Source of the DNA: Doryteuthis pealeii
Lineage: Eukaryota; Mollusca; Cephalopoda; Myopsida; Loliginidae
Reading direction: 5' to 3'
DNA length: 64,000 nucleotides
NCBI GenBank assembly: GCA_023376005.1
Contig: CM042138.1
Span: forward strand, 95,225,492 to 95,289,491
In this document: positions 18,661 through 28,424 of the stretch, one piece after another
How the letters are laid out: each line of letters starts with the position of its first letter
Numbering within the stretch: position 1 is the first letter of the stretch
Notes under the pieces: generated by a model
The model's input: the letters and a program-made list of their open reading frames with translations, nothing else
What the model was told of the DNA's origin: nothing
Database searches by the model: none
Position numbers and translations under genes: made by a program

Positions 18661-19908
18661 CTGATTAAGAGCACTCCAGTTAGAAACTTATATTATATAT
18701 TTATCATTATTTAAAAACACAAAACAAGTATATACAGTATTACCTGTAAATAAATATGAGTATCATTCAATAAATAAGGTTATAATTGCCTAAGTAGATG
18801 GCAATAGGAAGCATTGTTTACTGTTGCACCTTTAAGGAAATTAATAGTAATGTGTCTTTTTATGTTCCAGAAGGCTATCAACATGACCTTCTTTACTGAC
18901 TGCTCCACTCGGAATACTTTCTTTACCAGAGAGTCAGTGTTTTCCATGGACTGTCGTTTCAACTTAGGCTTGTTGTAGCAAACATGTTAGCCTATTTCTA
19001 AACATTTTTTGACTAAAAAAAAAAAAAAAGCTTCTTTGTACATATTACGCATTCTTCTGTAAATTTCAAATGGCTTGCACTTCTCAGCCACCAAAAATTT
19101 GATGACAGACCTCTGTTCAAGACCTCTTTAATTTGCTACCTTTTTGAATTGCCTCAAAACAAATACTTTTTCAAGTCTAAAATAATTTTTTCTATAAACC
19201 AATTCCAAACAATGTAGAGTTTACATTTATTTTGCTTAAAAAAACCTCTTTAAAATTTAAAAAAATTATTTTTGTTCTAAAGAGATCTGGATTTTATTAT
19301 TCTTGTGGAATGTTATATAATCAAAATAGATATTATTAATTATTACAGTATTTACCATAAGTTAGTATACCCCTTACAATTTTTTATAAAAATGAATTTT
19401 CTTTTAAACTAAAGATTTCAAGATTTTATTATTTCTAGTGGAACATTATATAAATGTAACTTAAAATATCTATATATTATGACTTTAAGAAACATAATTC
19501 AAGGAATGGGATGGCAAAGACTGTAACAAAACTCAAGTTCTTCACTTGTTCATTCAAACTTGAAATAACCATTTATTCACTTAAATTTAAGAAACTATGT
19601 TTTAGCAGAAGTCATAACATTCACTTCCATGCATTCATTATAATGTACATAATTATTGATGAGTAGAAAAATTAGGAAAAACAAACCTAAGAACAACAAC
19701 AACAACAACAACAAAAAAAAAAAACGCCTGTGGTTTCTGTCTGCCATTGTATAGATAATTTGTTTTAATAGCATCACTAACAAGTGCCAACTACAGAAAA
19801 GACATCTTTTGTTTTCAGGATGAAAATTGTTTGATTTTTTGTTTGTTTTCTTAACTGTTGTTCTTTGTCTTGTTGATGTATACATCAACCACTACCATCA
19901 TTGTTATT

Positions 19909-19914
<6 letters not shown>
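18661..19914. other. AT-rich non-coding with local duplication
   Basis: Segments near 19,265-19,330 and 19,390-19,455 look like an old tandem duplication of about 125 bases: both read roughly TTTTATTATT(C)TAGTGGAA(T/C)(G/A)TTATATAA. An (AAC)n patch at about 19,690-19,712 is followed by an A-run. No gene. Confidence 0.45.
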
Positions 19915-19956
<42 letters not shown>

Positions 19957-19965
19957 TATATATAA
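19915..19965. repeat. (TA)n microsatellite
   Basis: TA repeat with occasional AAT slips. Confidence 0.9.
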
Positions 19966-20182
19966 TTTTATTTTCTACATTTATTGTTGGTCTGTCTTCA
20001 TGACTATATTACTGGAAACTTATCTAAAGAAAAAAAGAAAAAGAAGAGAGAAAAACAAAGAAAATAGAGAAGAAATAAATAGTATTCATTTAACTCAAAC
20101 ATAAAAAGAATTGATTCAGATAAGTTATCATTTCATGACAACTCATAAATTATCTTTTTTACATTGTATACAAATATTAGTG

Positions 20183-20422
20183 CTAAGGTGAGTCAAAAGT
20201 TTTGCAATATTTTGGTGAGGCCAGCTCTGGATGCCGAGGTTGGGAATATAATGATCCACACTGGACTGTGAGATGCCAAGCTCACCAGATACTCTCTGAT
20301 TGCTACTCACCTGGATTTGCCTCTATGGCTTGGAGCATAACCTCAGCAGGTACCTTCCATGACTTGAACGTGCTACCAACTAGCACATTCCAAAATATTA
20401 AAAATCTTTTGACTCACCCTAG
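20183..20422 (-). mobile_element. deleted mariner-like element with transposase HTH
   Basis: Termini CTAAGGTGAGTCAAAAGTTT and, reverse-complemented, CTAGGGTGAGTCAAAAGATT are flanked by TA on the 3' side and TG on the 5' side. On the minus strand, between frame breaks, lies SNQRVSGELGISQSSVDHYI followed by PNLGI. This is a helix-turn-helix of the kind at the N-terminus of mariner transposases (RxLAxELGISxSSVxRIL). The catalytic and C-terminal parts are missing. Confidence 0.75.
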
Positions 20423-20454
20423 TATTTATGTATAGTACACACTTATGTATAACA

Positions 20455-20645
20455 GGCATCCCTATAGAAAGGTTAAAGAACCTAGTCTGCTCTGCTATTT
20501 AGTCATAGCTGGAGGGAGAATAGTTGGATGCATACCTTTCCCAAAGGTACTAGTGCAAAGTGAAATAAAAACAGGCTTGTCCAGATTTGAACTCTGGTCA
20601 TTGTGTCCATTCCATGACAATAATTGTTACACCATGAGTTTCTCC
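20455..20645 (-). mobile_element. family B SINE, 3'-truncated
   Basis: The minus-strand head contains CATGGTGTAACAATTATTGT and CAGAGTTCAAATCTGGACAA. The body ends after AAAGAACCTAGTC, so the usual 3' third is missing. Confidence 0.62.
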
Positions 20646-20912
20646 ATATATATACTTATAGTCTGCTTTGGTTCAAAGGGTTAATCATTTTGGAAACAGC
20701 CATCTATTCCTAATGATTTTGATAAAAAATTAAGGTCTTCTACCTCATCTACTTTTAGTTGTGTCATACGTTTATGCGAATTGGAATCTTTCTTCTACAT
20801 TTACTGTGTTAATGACATGTTTATTGCAACTCTGTCCTTAATTGTCTCTGACACTGGAACTCAATATTTCCACTAATAAAGATGAAAACAGGGGATGTGA
20901 TGGGTTACTATA
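20646..20912. other. non-coding, nothing recognised
   Basis: No repeat family or exon identified. Confidence 0.5.
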
Positions 20913-20921
20913 TTTGACAGC

Positions 20922-20954
<33 letters not shown>

Positions 20955-21241
20955 AACCTCTCTGCATGAGCAGGATGTGACACAGTCAATTTCTTAAAGG
21001 GAGTTTAACAGATTTGAATTCAGAGTTTTCCTTCTCCTAGACTGGTTATCTAGCCAGGGTTAAAGAACCCAGTCTGTCTTGCTATTTACCCATAGCTGGA
21101 GGGAGAATTGGATTCATACCTTTCCCAAGGGTATTAGCACCATGTGAAATGCAAACAGCTTCGTCCAGGAATTGAACTTGGATGGATGAATCCATTTTCT
21201 ACGACTCTAACCATTACACTATGCGCCTCCATTGACAGCAT
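20913..21241 (-). mobile_element. family B SINE with target-site duplication and (TA)n tail
   Basis: The best-preserved insertion. TTGACAGCAT occurs at 20,913-20,922 and again at 21,232-21,241, bracketing (TA)n at 20,923-20,949 and a complete family B body. Minus-strand head: GGAGGCGCATAGTGTAATGG then TTAGAGTCGTAG (A-box-like) and CAAGTTCAATTCCTGGACGA (B-box-like). The direct repeat defines element ends and shows that (TA)n is the 3' tail, implying retroposition by a LINE that uses a TA-repeat tail. Confidence 0.8.
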
Positions 21242-21431
21242 TTAAGAACCCCCTTTTCTTTAAAAAAAGAAAAAGGCTAAAAAATCTTCTATATTCAAAG
21301 TTGGGGTATCTGGTAGGTGTTGTAGAGTAGAGCAGTGCTGATCGTCTCTTATCTACGTGGACTTTTATTTTGGACTCTCCCAATTCATATAAAAGTTTAC
21401 ACATGGGGCCCTGTTTTCTATTTTTACCTCC
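21242..21431. other. non-coding
   Basis: No feature recognised. Confidence 0.45.
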
Positions 21432-22070
21432 TCTTAGACTGCCCTGTCAGCTGGAGAATATGCTGACTGCACCTCTGCAGCGGGGCTACCTGTTGGCCAT
21501 GGCTGGTGAGCTGTAATATCTGAGAATGTGATCCTGGTGGCTAAGCAGTCCATGACCCGAGTACTAAGTGGTCATGTCACCTACAGCACTCCATTTTACA
21601 CCTTACTTTGGTTAACAGGCTGTTGTAGAGGCCTGATTCGATCAGTCAGCTGGTTATATCAAATTCTAGCACCTATATGATTAAACCCTGACTGTATTCT
21701 TCCTATTGCTTTTATGGCAAACACCCAACTGTTTTTGTTTTTTTTTTGTTTTTTTTTAATCTTAAATGTGGTAGAAGCTGGTGGTTGGGTAAACCACTAG
21801 TTTATTAATGTGCATGAAGTTATCTCTTCTAATTTATTAATGCACATAAGGTTAATGAAAATTATTTTCAACAGTTTATTATAATATGCATATGAAGTTA
21901 ATGAATGATATTTCTAAAATATATTAAAACCCATGAAGTTAATGAAAATTATATCAACCAATTTATTAATAATTATGAAATTAGACAAATCATATATATA
22001 AACAAAGATCACGCATTAAATAACCCTCATGGATTGATATGCCATTAAACACCAACCAACTTCTTAGATA
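21432..22070 (+). repeat. long family A composite copy
   Basis: Opens with AGACTGCCCTGTCAGCTGGA and ATGCTGACTGCACCTCTGCA, continues with GAGGCCTGATTCGATCAGTC, AGCACCTATATGATTAAACC and ATGGCAAACACCCAACTG. Then come three variants of TTATTAATGTGCATGAAGTT, and the end is GGATTGATATGCCATTAAAC. The order of 5' modules is the most complete in the window. Confidence 0.6.
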
Positions 22071-22072
22071 CA

Positions 22073-22187
22073 GGGGTTGGACAAAATAATAGAAACATTA
22101 TTTTTCCATTACTTTTTGTCCAACCCAATATAAACAGGGGTTGGATAAAACAATGGAAACATTAATTTTCCATTATTTTGCTCAACC

Positions 22188-22192
<5 letters not shown>
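22073..22192. mobile_element. two Tc1-type terminal hairpins
   Basis: GGGGTTGGACAAAATAATAG with its complement TTTTTGTCCAACCC, then AGGGGTTGGATAAAACAATG with TTTTGCTCAACCC. GGGTTGGACAAAATAATGGA-type ends are typical of Tc1-like elements. Each pair forms a near-complete hairpin, so little or no interior remains. A third hairpin is at 22,604-22,657. Confidence 0.6.

Positions 22193-22250
<58 letters not shown>
22193..22250. repeat. (TA)n microsatellite
   Basis: About 58 bases of TA repeat, the left border of the foldback element. Confidence 0.9.
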
Positions 22251-22253
<3 letters not shown>

Positions 22254-22563
22254 GTTAAGTAAACAAACAAATGTGTTTATTTTTATATGGCTTTAAGCCG
22301 AAAATATTTGGAGGATATGTGCTTAATTGAAGTCATACTTAATTTTGAAAATTAGTTAGTTAATAATTAATGAATGTACATTTCGACTTATTAGGTCTCA
22401 TCACCTTGCTGATGAGACCTAATAGGTCGCAATGTACATTCAGGGATTGACATTTTCTCGATTTGTTTAGCCTTACATTTGAACATATATGCCCGCCTAA
22501 ATTCATTAATTATTAACTAATTAATTTTCAAAATTAGGTATGACTGCAATTAAGCACATATCC

Positions 22564-22568
<5 letters not shown>
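22251..22568. mobile_element. foldback element with hammerhead-like cores on both strands
   Basis: Outer sequence GAGGTTAAGTAAACAAACAA is followed by 66-base arms at 22,309-22,374 and 22,501-22,566. The centre contains an internal palindrome, AATGTACATT...AATGTACATT. On the + strand CTGATGA (22,409-22,415) is followed by GACC-TAATA-GGTC and GCAA. On the minus strand GTGATGA (22,398-22,404) is followed by GACC-TAATA-AGTC and GAAA (22,381-22,384). Each is one core base away from a canonical hammerhead (CUGANGA, GAAA). Both readings are confirmed in the inverted copy at 43,814-43,884. Penelope-like elements are a known source of such motifs. No coding sequence. Confidence 0.6.
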
Positions 22569-22604
<36 letters not shown>

Positions 22605-22660
22605 GCTTGGACAAAATAATGGAAACATTATTTTTCCATTATTTTGTCCAACCCCTGTAG
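22569..22660. mobile_element. (TA)n tract and third Tc1-type hairpin
   Basis: (TA)n at 22,569-22,598 followed by GGCTTGGACAAAATAATGGA and its complement ending ATTTTGTCCAACCCCTG. The foldback element and its TA borders thus sit between Tc1-type hairpins. Confidence 0.6.
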
Positions 22661-23122
22661 ATATCAACATGTGTATATTCATTAAATAGATATTTCACTG
22701 AATGGCACCTCATATTTTCTTCTTATGCCTTTACAACAGTGGTGATGTGGAGGGATCTTTTTTTGCTGTATTCATATTCCATTCTACAACAGTAAGCTAT
22801 TGTTTACGCAGATGTAGACTATCAGTACTTGTACCCAGCCTAACTCCATAACACAATATAATAAATTTATAGTTGGGTATTTTATATGCCATCAAATATC
22901 TTGATTTATCAGATGCTAACTGATAATGAGTACCCAGGTATACAATACAAACTCTTAACAGGAGAGTGATGGCTATCAAATTTGCTTGTCTAGTGAGTTT
23001 TAGTCACACTTGGTTGGTCTGTACCAGATGAAACTTAAGATTAGTAAATATGTTCGGTTGCTTGCTGTAGATCAGTGTTTAGTATACTAATCATTTAATA
23101 GTGTATTAAGTTCTATTCTTAC
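22661..23122. other. non-coding, nothing recognised
   Basis: No repeat family or exon identified. Confidence 0.5.
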
Positions 23123-23345
23123 TGATTGCCCTGTTGGTGAGCTTTATGTGGATTGTATCTCTTGCAGAGGGGTAAAACTCCCCACTAAAAGTAGTGCCCT
23201 GGGTATGACACTAAACTGCATCTGATGATGAGGCTCCAGTTCTAGAGATCTGAGGAAGACCCTTTTAATGCCATTACTCCCAGGCCCACTCTAACCTGGA
23301 GTGTTAGTATGTGTTAAAGTCCCATCTATGGGTTAAATAGATTTA
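23123..23345 (+). repeat. family A interspersed repeat
   Basis: GATTGCCCTGTTGGTGAGCT, TATCTCTTGCAGAGGGGTAA, CCCTGGGTATGACACTAAAC, ATTACTCCCAGGCCCACTCT and CCCATCTATGGGTTAAATAG in order. Confidence 0.65.
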
Positions 23346-23367
23346 AGAATGATTCATATTCAATAAA

Positions 23368-23591
23368 AAGTTGGCATCAGCCGGACAGTGAGGGAGTCTA
23401 TACCCTTTTCATTCCAGCTAGACCAAGATTGTTTTGGCGTCTGAGGTGGAGCACCACACCTACCACCAGCTCCTTACTTTACCGCACAGATCCCTGTGCT
23501 ACTCATACGATGAGTTAACGAAAGCCATATTTCGAACGGGAACCTTGTGGTTCCTAGTCGGACACTCTACCGACTGAGCTAAACTGGCCCC
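23368..23591 (-). mobile_element. family C tRNA-derived SINE
   Basis: Minus-strand head GGGGCCAGTTTAGCTCAGTC then GGTAGAGTGTCC, with B box CCCGTTCGAAATA. The body includes AGCTGGTGGTAGGTGTGGTG, CAGACGCCAAAACAATCTTG and GGTATAGACTCCCTCACTGT, as in 2452-2690. The head looks tRNA-Lys-like at the D arm but has no proper anticodon arm. Confidence 0.75.
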
Positions 23592-23674
23592 AAAACTCTG
23601 AAACTACACAAAAAATGTTAATATAAATGTGCAATCTATGCAATAAAATAAATCCATTCTCACCTGGTACCTCA

Positions 23675-23990
23675 TTACTGTGACCTTACGCCAGACCAAT
23701 TTAGTAAATACTTACCTTGTGTTACCTGGCCTCGGCTGGGGGTCCAGTGTTCTTCAGCCACTGGACCGGTAAAGTAAATTGATAGCGTCGATCCCAGTAG
23801 GCCCCCCCCCATCCTGAGGGGGAGTGCCAACAGGAACAACACATTTTTTGTGCCTACTACCCATGAGCTTCGGCTTGTGGGTGTGCCCACATAAAAATCT
23901 CCTTGCGTCAAGCCCTCATAAGTGGGATGAGAGGCAAATACCTTTACCAGAACTCATTGTCTCCATATTTGATGTTGTAGTGAATCTCCT
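23675..23990. other. GC-rich island of unknown nature
   Basis: Clearly richer in G and C than its surroundings. It contains a perfect nine-pair hairpin GGTCCAGTG/CACTGGACC (about 23,745-23,771), GTGGG-TGTG-CCCAC, and a C9 run. On the minus strand an open frame of 78 residues runs 23,911-23,675 and meets a CAAG|GTAAGTAT donor-like site. Further up the minus strand, TTTGTTGCAG precedes GAGATTCACTACAACATCAA. The island is kept in the inverted copy at 42,290-42,600, but indels there break the frame. Exon, structured RNA and transposon fragment all remain possible. Confidence 0.3.
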
Positions 23991-24295
23991 GCAACAAACA
24001 TAACCAAAAATAATGGTCCATGATGATATTAATGCTTTCATTTAGGGAAAAAATAAAGGATTCTGATTATCATTTCATGGTTATTTCTGTTATATTAAGA
24101 ACTTGGGTGATAAAGAAAATGATATTGAGCAGGAATGCTGATCCCACTCTATCATTCAGTTGCAAATTGACTGGAAATTTATTGTCTAAGTTAGAGAACA
24201 TTTTTAGTGTATTGCTCTAATAAAGATCTATCTATGAGATGCAATTTTTACTGGGTTATAGTTACACACACACAACACAAAGGTATGTATATAAT
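23991..24295. other. non-coding
   Basis: Short (CA)n near 24,264. No gene recognised. Confidence 0.45.
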
Positions 24296-24566
24296 AACCC
24301 AACCTCTCTGCCATGAGCAGGATGTGACACAAATTCAATTTTTTTTCAGAGTTTTTCTTCTCCTAGACTAGTTACCTAACCAAGTCTGAAAAAACAAACA
24401 AACCCCAGTCTACCCAACTATTTATAGGTGAGGAAGAACAGATGGATTCATACCTTTCCCAAGGGCATTAGCGTGAAGTGAATTACAAACAGACTTATCT
24501 AGGGTTTGAACTTAGAGCGGCAATTTTATTTCCTATGTCGATAAAATTTACATTTAATGCACCTCT
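24296..24566 (-). mobile_element. family B tRNA-derived SINE
   Basis: Body modules GAGCAGGATGTGACACAAAT, TTTTTCTTCTCCTAGACTAG and ACCTTTCCCAAGGGCATTAG on the + strand. The head is decayed: on the minus strand the B-box region reads AAGTTCAAACCCTAG. Confidence 0.65.
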
Positions 24567-24639
24567 TCAAATTTATATATACAAAACATAAGAATTTTAA
24601 TGATATATTTGCTAGCTGATGAGAATTAGAACTAGCAGG

Positions 24640-24960
24640 ACCTGTGGATATACCACAGTATGATAATTTGATTATTACAACTATTGCAAGATAGTTCAAT
24701 TTGTAAAAAAGTATAATAATCTTGATTTAACTCTCTCTCTCTCCTTTCCATCCTTCTTTTCATCTTTTCATTATGTTTGATTGAAACAGATTAGCATTAT
24801 CGTTTCTTGCACTCACTCTCTCTTTCTCTCTATCTTCCTCCTATTTTTTTATTTCTTACTCTCCTATTAAATTTTTTCTGTGTAGCATGTCATTTTTCTT
24901 ACCTTTTTTCCTTTATAATAAAAACAGAATGGTTCATTTTCTAGCTCAGGTGATCACACT
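24640..24960 (+). repeat. diverged interspersed repeat with pyrimidine core
   Basis: Partner of 9890-10,200 (TATGATAATTTGATTATTAC, CT tract, GATTGAAACAGATTAGCATT, CT tract, TGTGTAGCATGTCATTTTTC, AATGGTTCATTTTCTAGC). Confidence 0.45.
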
Positions 24961-25698
24961 CATAAGAAATAAGAATTCAGCGGTAAGCAACACCAGATAA
25001 TCAAGATTTACATTTTTGCATTTCATCTTAGATGATTTGGACGGTCTAATTTTTAACCAGAGGTTATTGCAGGATGATAATGGTCTGAAGATTAAAGAAC
25101 AAGAGTTAATAAATTAGAATATTGGTCCATCATTAAGACCACTTTTCTTCTGTATTTCACATTTATTTTGCAGTAGAGGCTCTAATTTTGTCAAAAATGA
25201 ATGTAACTATTATTATTGTGTCTGAAAACAAAGAACATATTCCGACTTGCCCTGACTTGTATTTTCATTGCTATTCCCTTTACTTCATACTCATTGTTAT
25301 TGACTGTATGCAAGAGCACAATATAAATGTTACTCAAACTGTTTACTTATTCCTAACTATTCTAACATTATTCTGTTAGTCTTGATATTGATTTGAAAAG
25401 CTTAACTTTTCTAAGTCATCTGACCCCCCTCCCCCTCACTGATTGATTAGTTTCATTGCACATGTATGGGATGTAAATAAAATAATGAAAATAATCCACT
25501 CAGTGGTTGAGAGAGTTGTGCATTTTCAACCAGTGCTTGAGGTCAGTGGGCAAATCTAGTTACAAAACTTGATTTCAAATGCTGATATTTTTAAAGTCTG
25601 GCAAATCCTTCCTATTGAGAAGATTGATGCAACACAATTTTTCCATTCCGCATTTCCCCACCTTTTCGTTTTCTGCTCTACTAAGCTAAACTTAGTAA
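24961..25698. other. non-coding, nothing recognised
   Basis: Open frames here are short and lack domains; a C-rich patch lies at 25,423-25,437. Confidence 0.45.
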
Positions 25699-26575
25699 AT
25701 ACAGTAGTGTTTCCCAGAATCCGAATTTAATTTATCCCAAGATGCTGTTCAGATTGCAAAAAGTTCAGATTACAAAACTACTTTCCCCATTATTTGGATT
25801 ATTGTCCTAGTCTTTATTGTTATTTGTACAACATTTTGTCTGATGGGCCCTCCGGCCTTCTTCAGGTATTTCTTGTCAGACATTGAAGCCCTTTTGAACT
25901 CTGGAACCTTCTTTATGAACTCAGGAACCGTCACAGAGCTTTGAACCCAACTCTTTATTCAATCCACGGAGTATACTGTTCTCATTCCACTAACCATAGC
26001 TGGATACAAGTGTTAAGCTGTATTAATTATTATTCTATGATACTGTCGCCCTTAACCAGGATTGAACCTGCAGCCTACAGATAACTGTCACTTAGAACTG
26101 TCTTAACTCAACACCTATATCTACACTAGCGAAAACCCACTTTCAAGACATTTCCAACTAAAATTACTCATGTTTAACGTGAAATAAGATGAGTAAGTGA
26201 CCTAAATATCAAGTTATAATAAAGAAAACCAAGAAATAAATGTACTGGTGGGTGCCATGGTGAATGCACAAGTGAATACGCAAGGGTGATGATAAAAATA
26301 CCTTGCACAAATTAAGGTGAAAAGACAAGGTAAACTAGCGATTGACACATGAGAGATGCTTTCATGAGTACTTCCACCGGCAAATTGAACGAACAATGCA
26401 TGAACATATGAGTTTAAAAAAAAGTGGGAGAGATGCGTGCAAACAAACATGAATTCCACATTGTTGTCGGTTTCTGAAAATGCGTTTGACTTTTAGGGCA
26501 AAATTTTCTCAAAATTTATTCTGTTTCCAATTTGTTTGAACAATGGGGAATTTGGATTCCGGTTGCACCACTCTA
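25699..26575. mobile_element. pogo/Tigger-like non-autonomous element
   Basis: The left end ACAGTAGTGTTTCCCAGAAT then CCGAATTTAATTTATCCC resembles the reverse complement of the right end, TAGAGTGGTGCAACCGGAAT then CCAAATTCCCCATTG. Inside are GTTCAGATTGC, GTTCAGATTACAAAAC and, at 26,380-26,410, a TGAACGAACAATGCATGAAC segment seen in this class. A family D SINE is inserted at 25,790-26,125. No transposase. The terminus match is imperfect, so the class is tentative. Confidence 0.5.
25790..26125 (-). mobile_element. family D tRNA-derived SINE
   Basis: Full-length in reverse: the minus-strand head ends in GCAGGTTCAATCCTGGTTAA, then CATAGAATAATAATTAATAC, CCAGCTATGGTTAGTGGAAT, TTGAATAAAGAGTTGGGTTC and GACAAGAAATACCTGAAGAA. 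CUGAAGA is intact (25,859-25,865), but the GAAAC box has become GACAAAAT. Confidence 0.7.
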
Positions 26576-26582
26576 CCAGTAA

Positions 26583-27010
26583 TGTTGTATACCCTTTTTA
26601 CCGGCACTATATAGGTATATGTTATATACTTCTCTTACTTCTTACTCTGGTCGTATCTTCTTCTGGCCGGCTTTGCTATTCTGATCGTCTATCTTCTATC
26701 TTGGTCTGGTATATCTTCTAAGGTCTGGTCTTTCTTGTATGGGGATTTCGGGTCTGGCTTCCGTTGGGATCACTCCTTATCAGAAGCCTTGTGTCATTGT
26801 TAGTTTTTAGTAATAAACACAAGACTTCGATTTACGATGATGTTACTTTATTCGTAGATCCCCAGACCAGACAATCACGCAGTGAGACTCACATCTTCCT
26901 AGCTTGGCTTCTAACTTCTAACTCTCTGACTGAGTTGCTTACCCTTAAACTGGAAGGGGCTTCTATCGGGGTTCCATTTCTCACGGTTTATCCCCAGAAC
27001 GCAAGGTGAG
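26583..27010 (+). repeat. unclassified segment with LTR-like signals
   Basis: Contains ACTATATAGGTATATG (TATA-like), pyrimidine-rich CTTACTTCTTACTCTGG blocks, and AATAAACACAAGACTTCG near 26,811 (poly-A signal-like). It is followed by GATCCCCAGACCAGACAATC and GTTTATCCCCAGAACGCAAG. The composition differs from the flanks. It could be a solo LTR, but TG...CA ends and a target duplication were not found. Confidence 0.3.
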
Positions 27011-27235
27011 ATCGAGGTCAAGCTCACCCTCAAGGCCATCAGCTGCACTTATATGATTTCTACACTATTGTCATAATCATTAGGTATCTAATGATTATGT
27101 AACAGTAAAAATAAGCAGCAATAGGAATTGTCAGACTACTTTTATTGCTGGGTGCTTGTGAACAACTTAAGTAGTAATAAAAACTACATTGTTGCATTAA
27201 TATGATTAATAAAAATAATTTCTATTGCATTATTA
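27011..27235. repeat. possible family A 5' module
   Basis: GCACTTATATGATTTCTACAC and TATTGCTGGGTGCTTGTGAAC weakly resemble the 5' modules of family A. Directly followed by a clear family A body. Confidence 0.35.
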
Positions 27236-27600
27236 AGCCCTGTTGGCAGGGCTTAGAATATACTAACTGTATCTCCTGCAGAAAAGTACCCCCTCCCTTC
27301 TTGGGTGTAGCACTAAACAGCATCTGGTGGTAAGGCTCCAGTGTTGGAGAGTGTAGAGTACCCCTTCATTAGCATTACTTGCTGGTCCACTCTGACCCAG
27401 AGTGGTAGTACCTGTCAGTCCTATCTATGGTCAAATAGATCTGTTTGAAAATTATTTGTATTAGATAAGAATACTTGATATCTTGATAAGAAACTACATA
27501 AAAATGTAAATATGTACAATGTACATAATTTTCTAACCTCTTAGCATAAGATAACCCCAGATGGGTTGACATGCCATTATAAATCAGTCAATTAATAATT
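27236..27600 (+). repeat. family A interspersed repeat
   Basis: CCCTGTTGGCAGGGCTTAGA, ACTAACTGTATCTCCTGCAG, TGGGTGTAGCACTAAACAGC, CTCTGACCCAGAGTGGTAGT, ATCTGTTTGAAAATTATTTG, GGGTTGACATGCCATTATAA. One of the most complete forms of the GACATGCCATTA-tailed subtype. Confidence 0.7.
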
Positions 27601-27639
27601 AAAATGTTCTAACTTAGAGAATAAAGCAATTTCCAGAGT

Positions 27640-28085
27640 GATCTTTCATTGCCATTATTCCCAGGTTCAGTCTGACATGAAGTGGTAGTACATGTTAGGG
27701 TTACATATCTGTTTGAAAATTATTAATATCAGATAGAATACTTGATGCCATACAACTGTAAAAGAATTGTATTAAGAATAGTTTCTTGAATATATAATTA
27801 CTTACAAAGGATTATTAGTTACTTGAAACAAATGACGATTATTAAATACACATAATTACTTGAAACCATATAGTCATTAGTATCAGATAGAAGTACTTGA
27901 TATCATATAACTGTGTGCAAATTAGATAGGAATACTTGATATCATATAACCTCATGCAAAAACACTCCAGAAACTACACAAAAAATGTAAATATAAATGT
28001 ACAATGTACACAATTCCCTAACCTCTAGACATAGAATAACCCCAGACAGGTTGACTTACCATTAAAATCAAGCAATCAATCATAT
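27640..28085 (+). repeat. family A repeat with internal tandem units
   Basis: Normal family A order, but the segment ATCAGATAGAAGTACTTGAT then ATCATATAAC occurs three times (about 27,727, 27,887 and 27,925 onward), so this copy is expanded. It ends GGTTGACTTACCATTAAAAT then CAAGCAATCAATC. Confidence 0.65.
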
Positions 28086-28424
28086 TGCATTATACTTCAA
28101 TATAAATTACATAGTAACCATTTTTTAAATTTTTAATTTATTTTTTATATACTTACCAATAGTATTGCAACATATACACCTATTTAAGGTTTTTCTATCA
28201 TATATAATTGATAATGTTCCAATGAAAAATGTATACCTGTGATAATGAAAATAAAATGCTGTCTGAATCCTAAGATGGGCACCTCATGTGAACTAATAGT
28301 TGCAAGGTAGATTCGCAGGACATTGTTAGTGAGTTTGATTCTTACTGGGAGCCTCATACATCTGGCCTTGTGCCACTACTAAAGCTTTCTCACTGGTTCC
28401 ATAACCTGGTTTGTGTCATCCTTC
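28086..28424. other. non-coding, nothing recognised
   Basis: AT-rich; no exon. Confidence 0.5.

Noticed and set aside
23700..23740. U1 snRNA-like start ATACTTACCT
   Set aside because: Similarity ends after about ten bases; the reverse complement is simply a splice-donor-like sequence.
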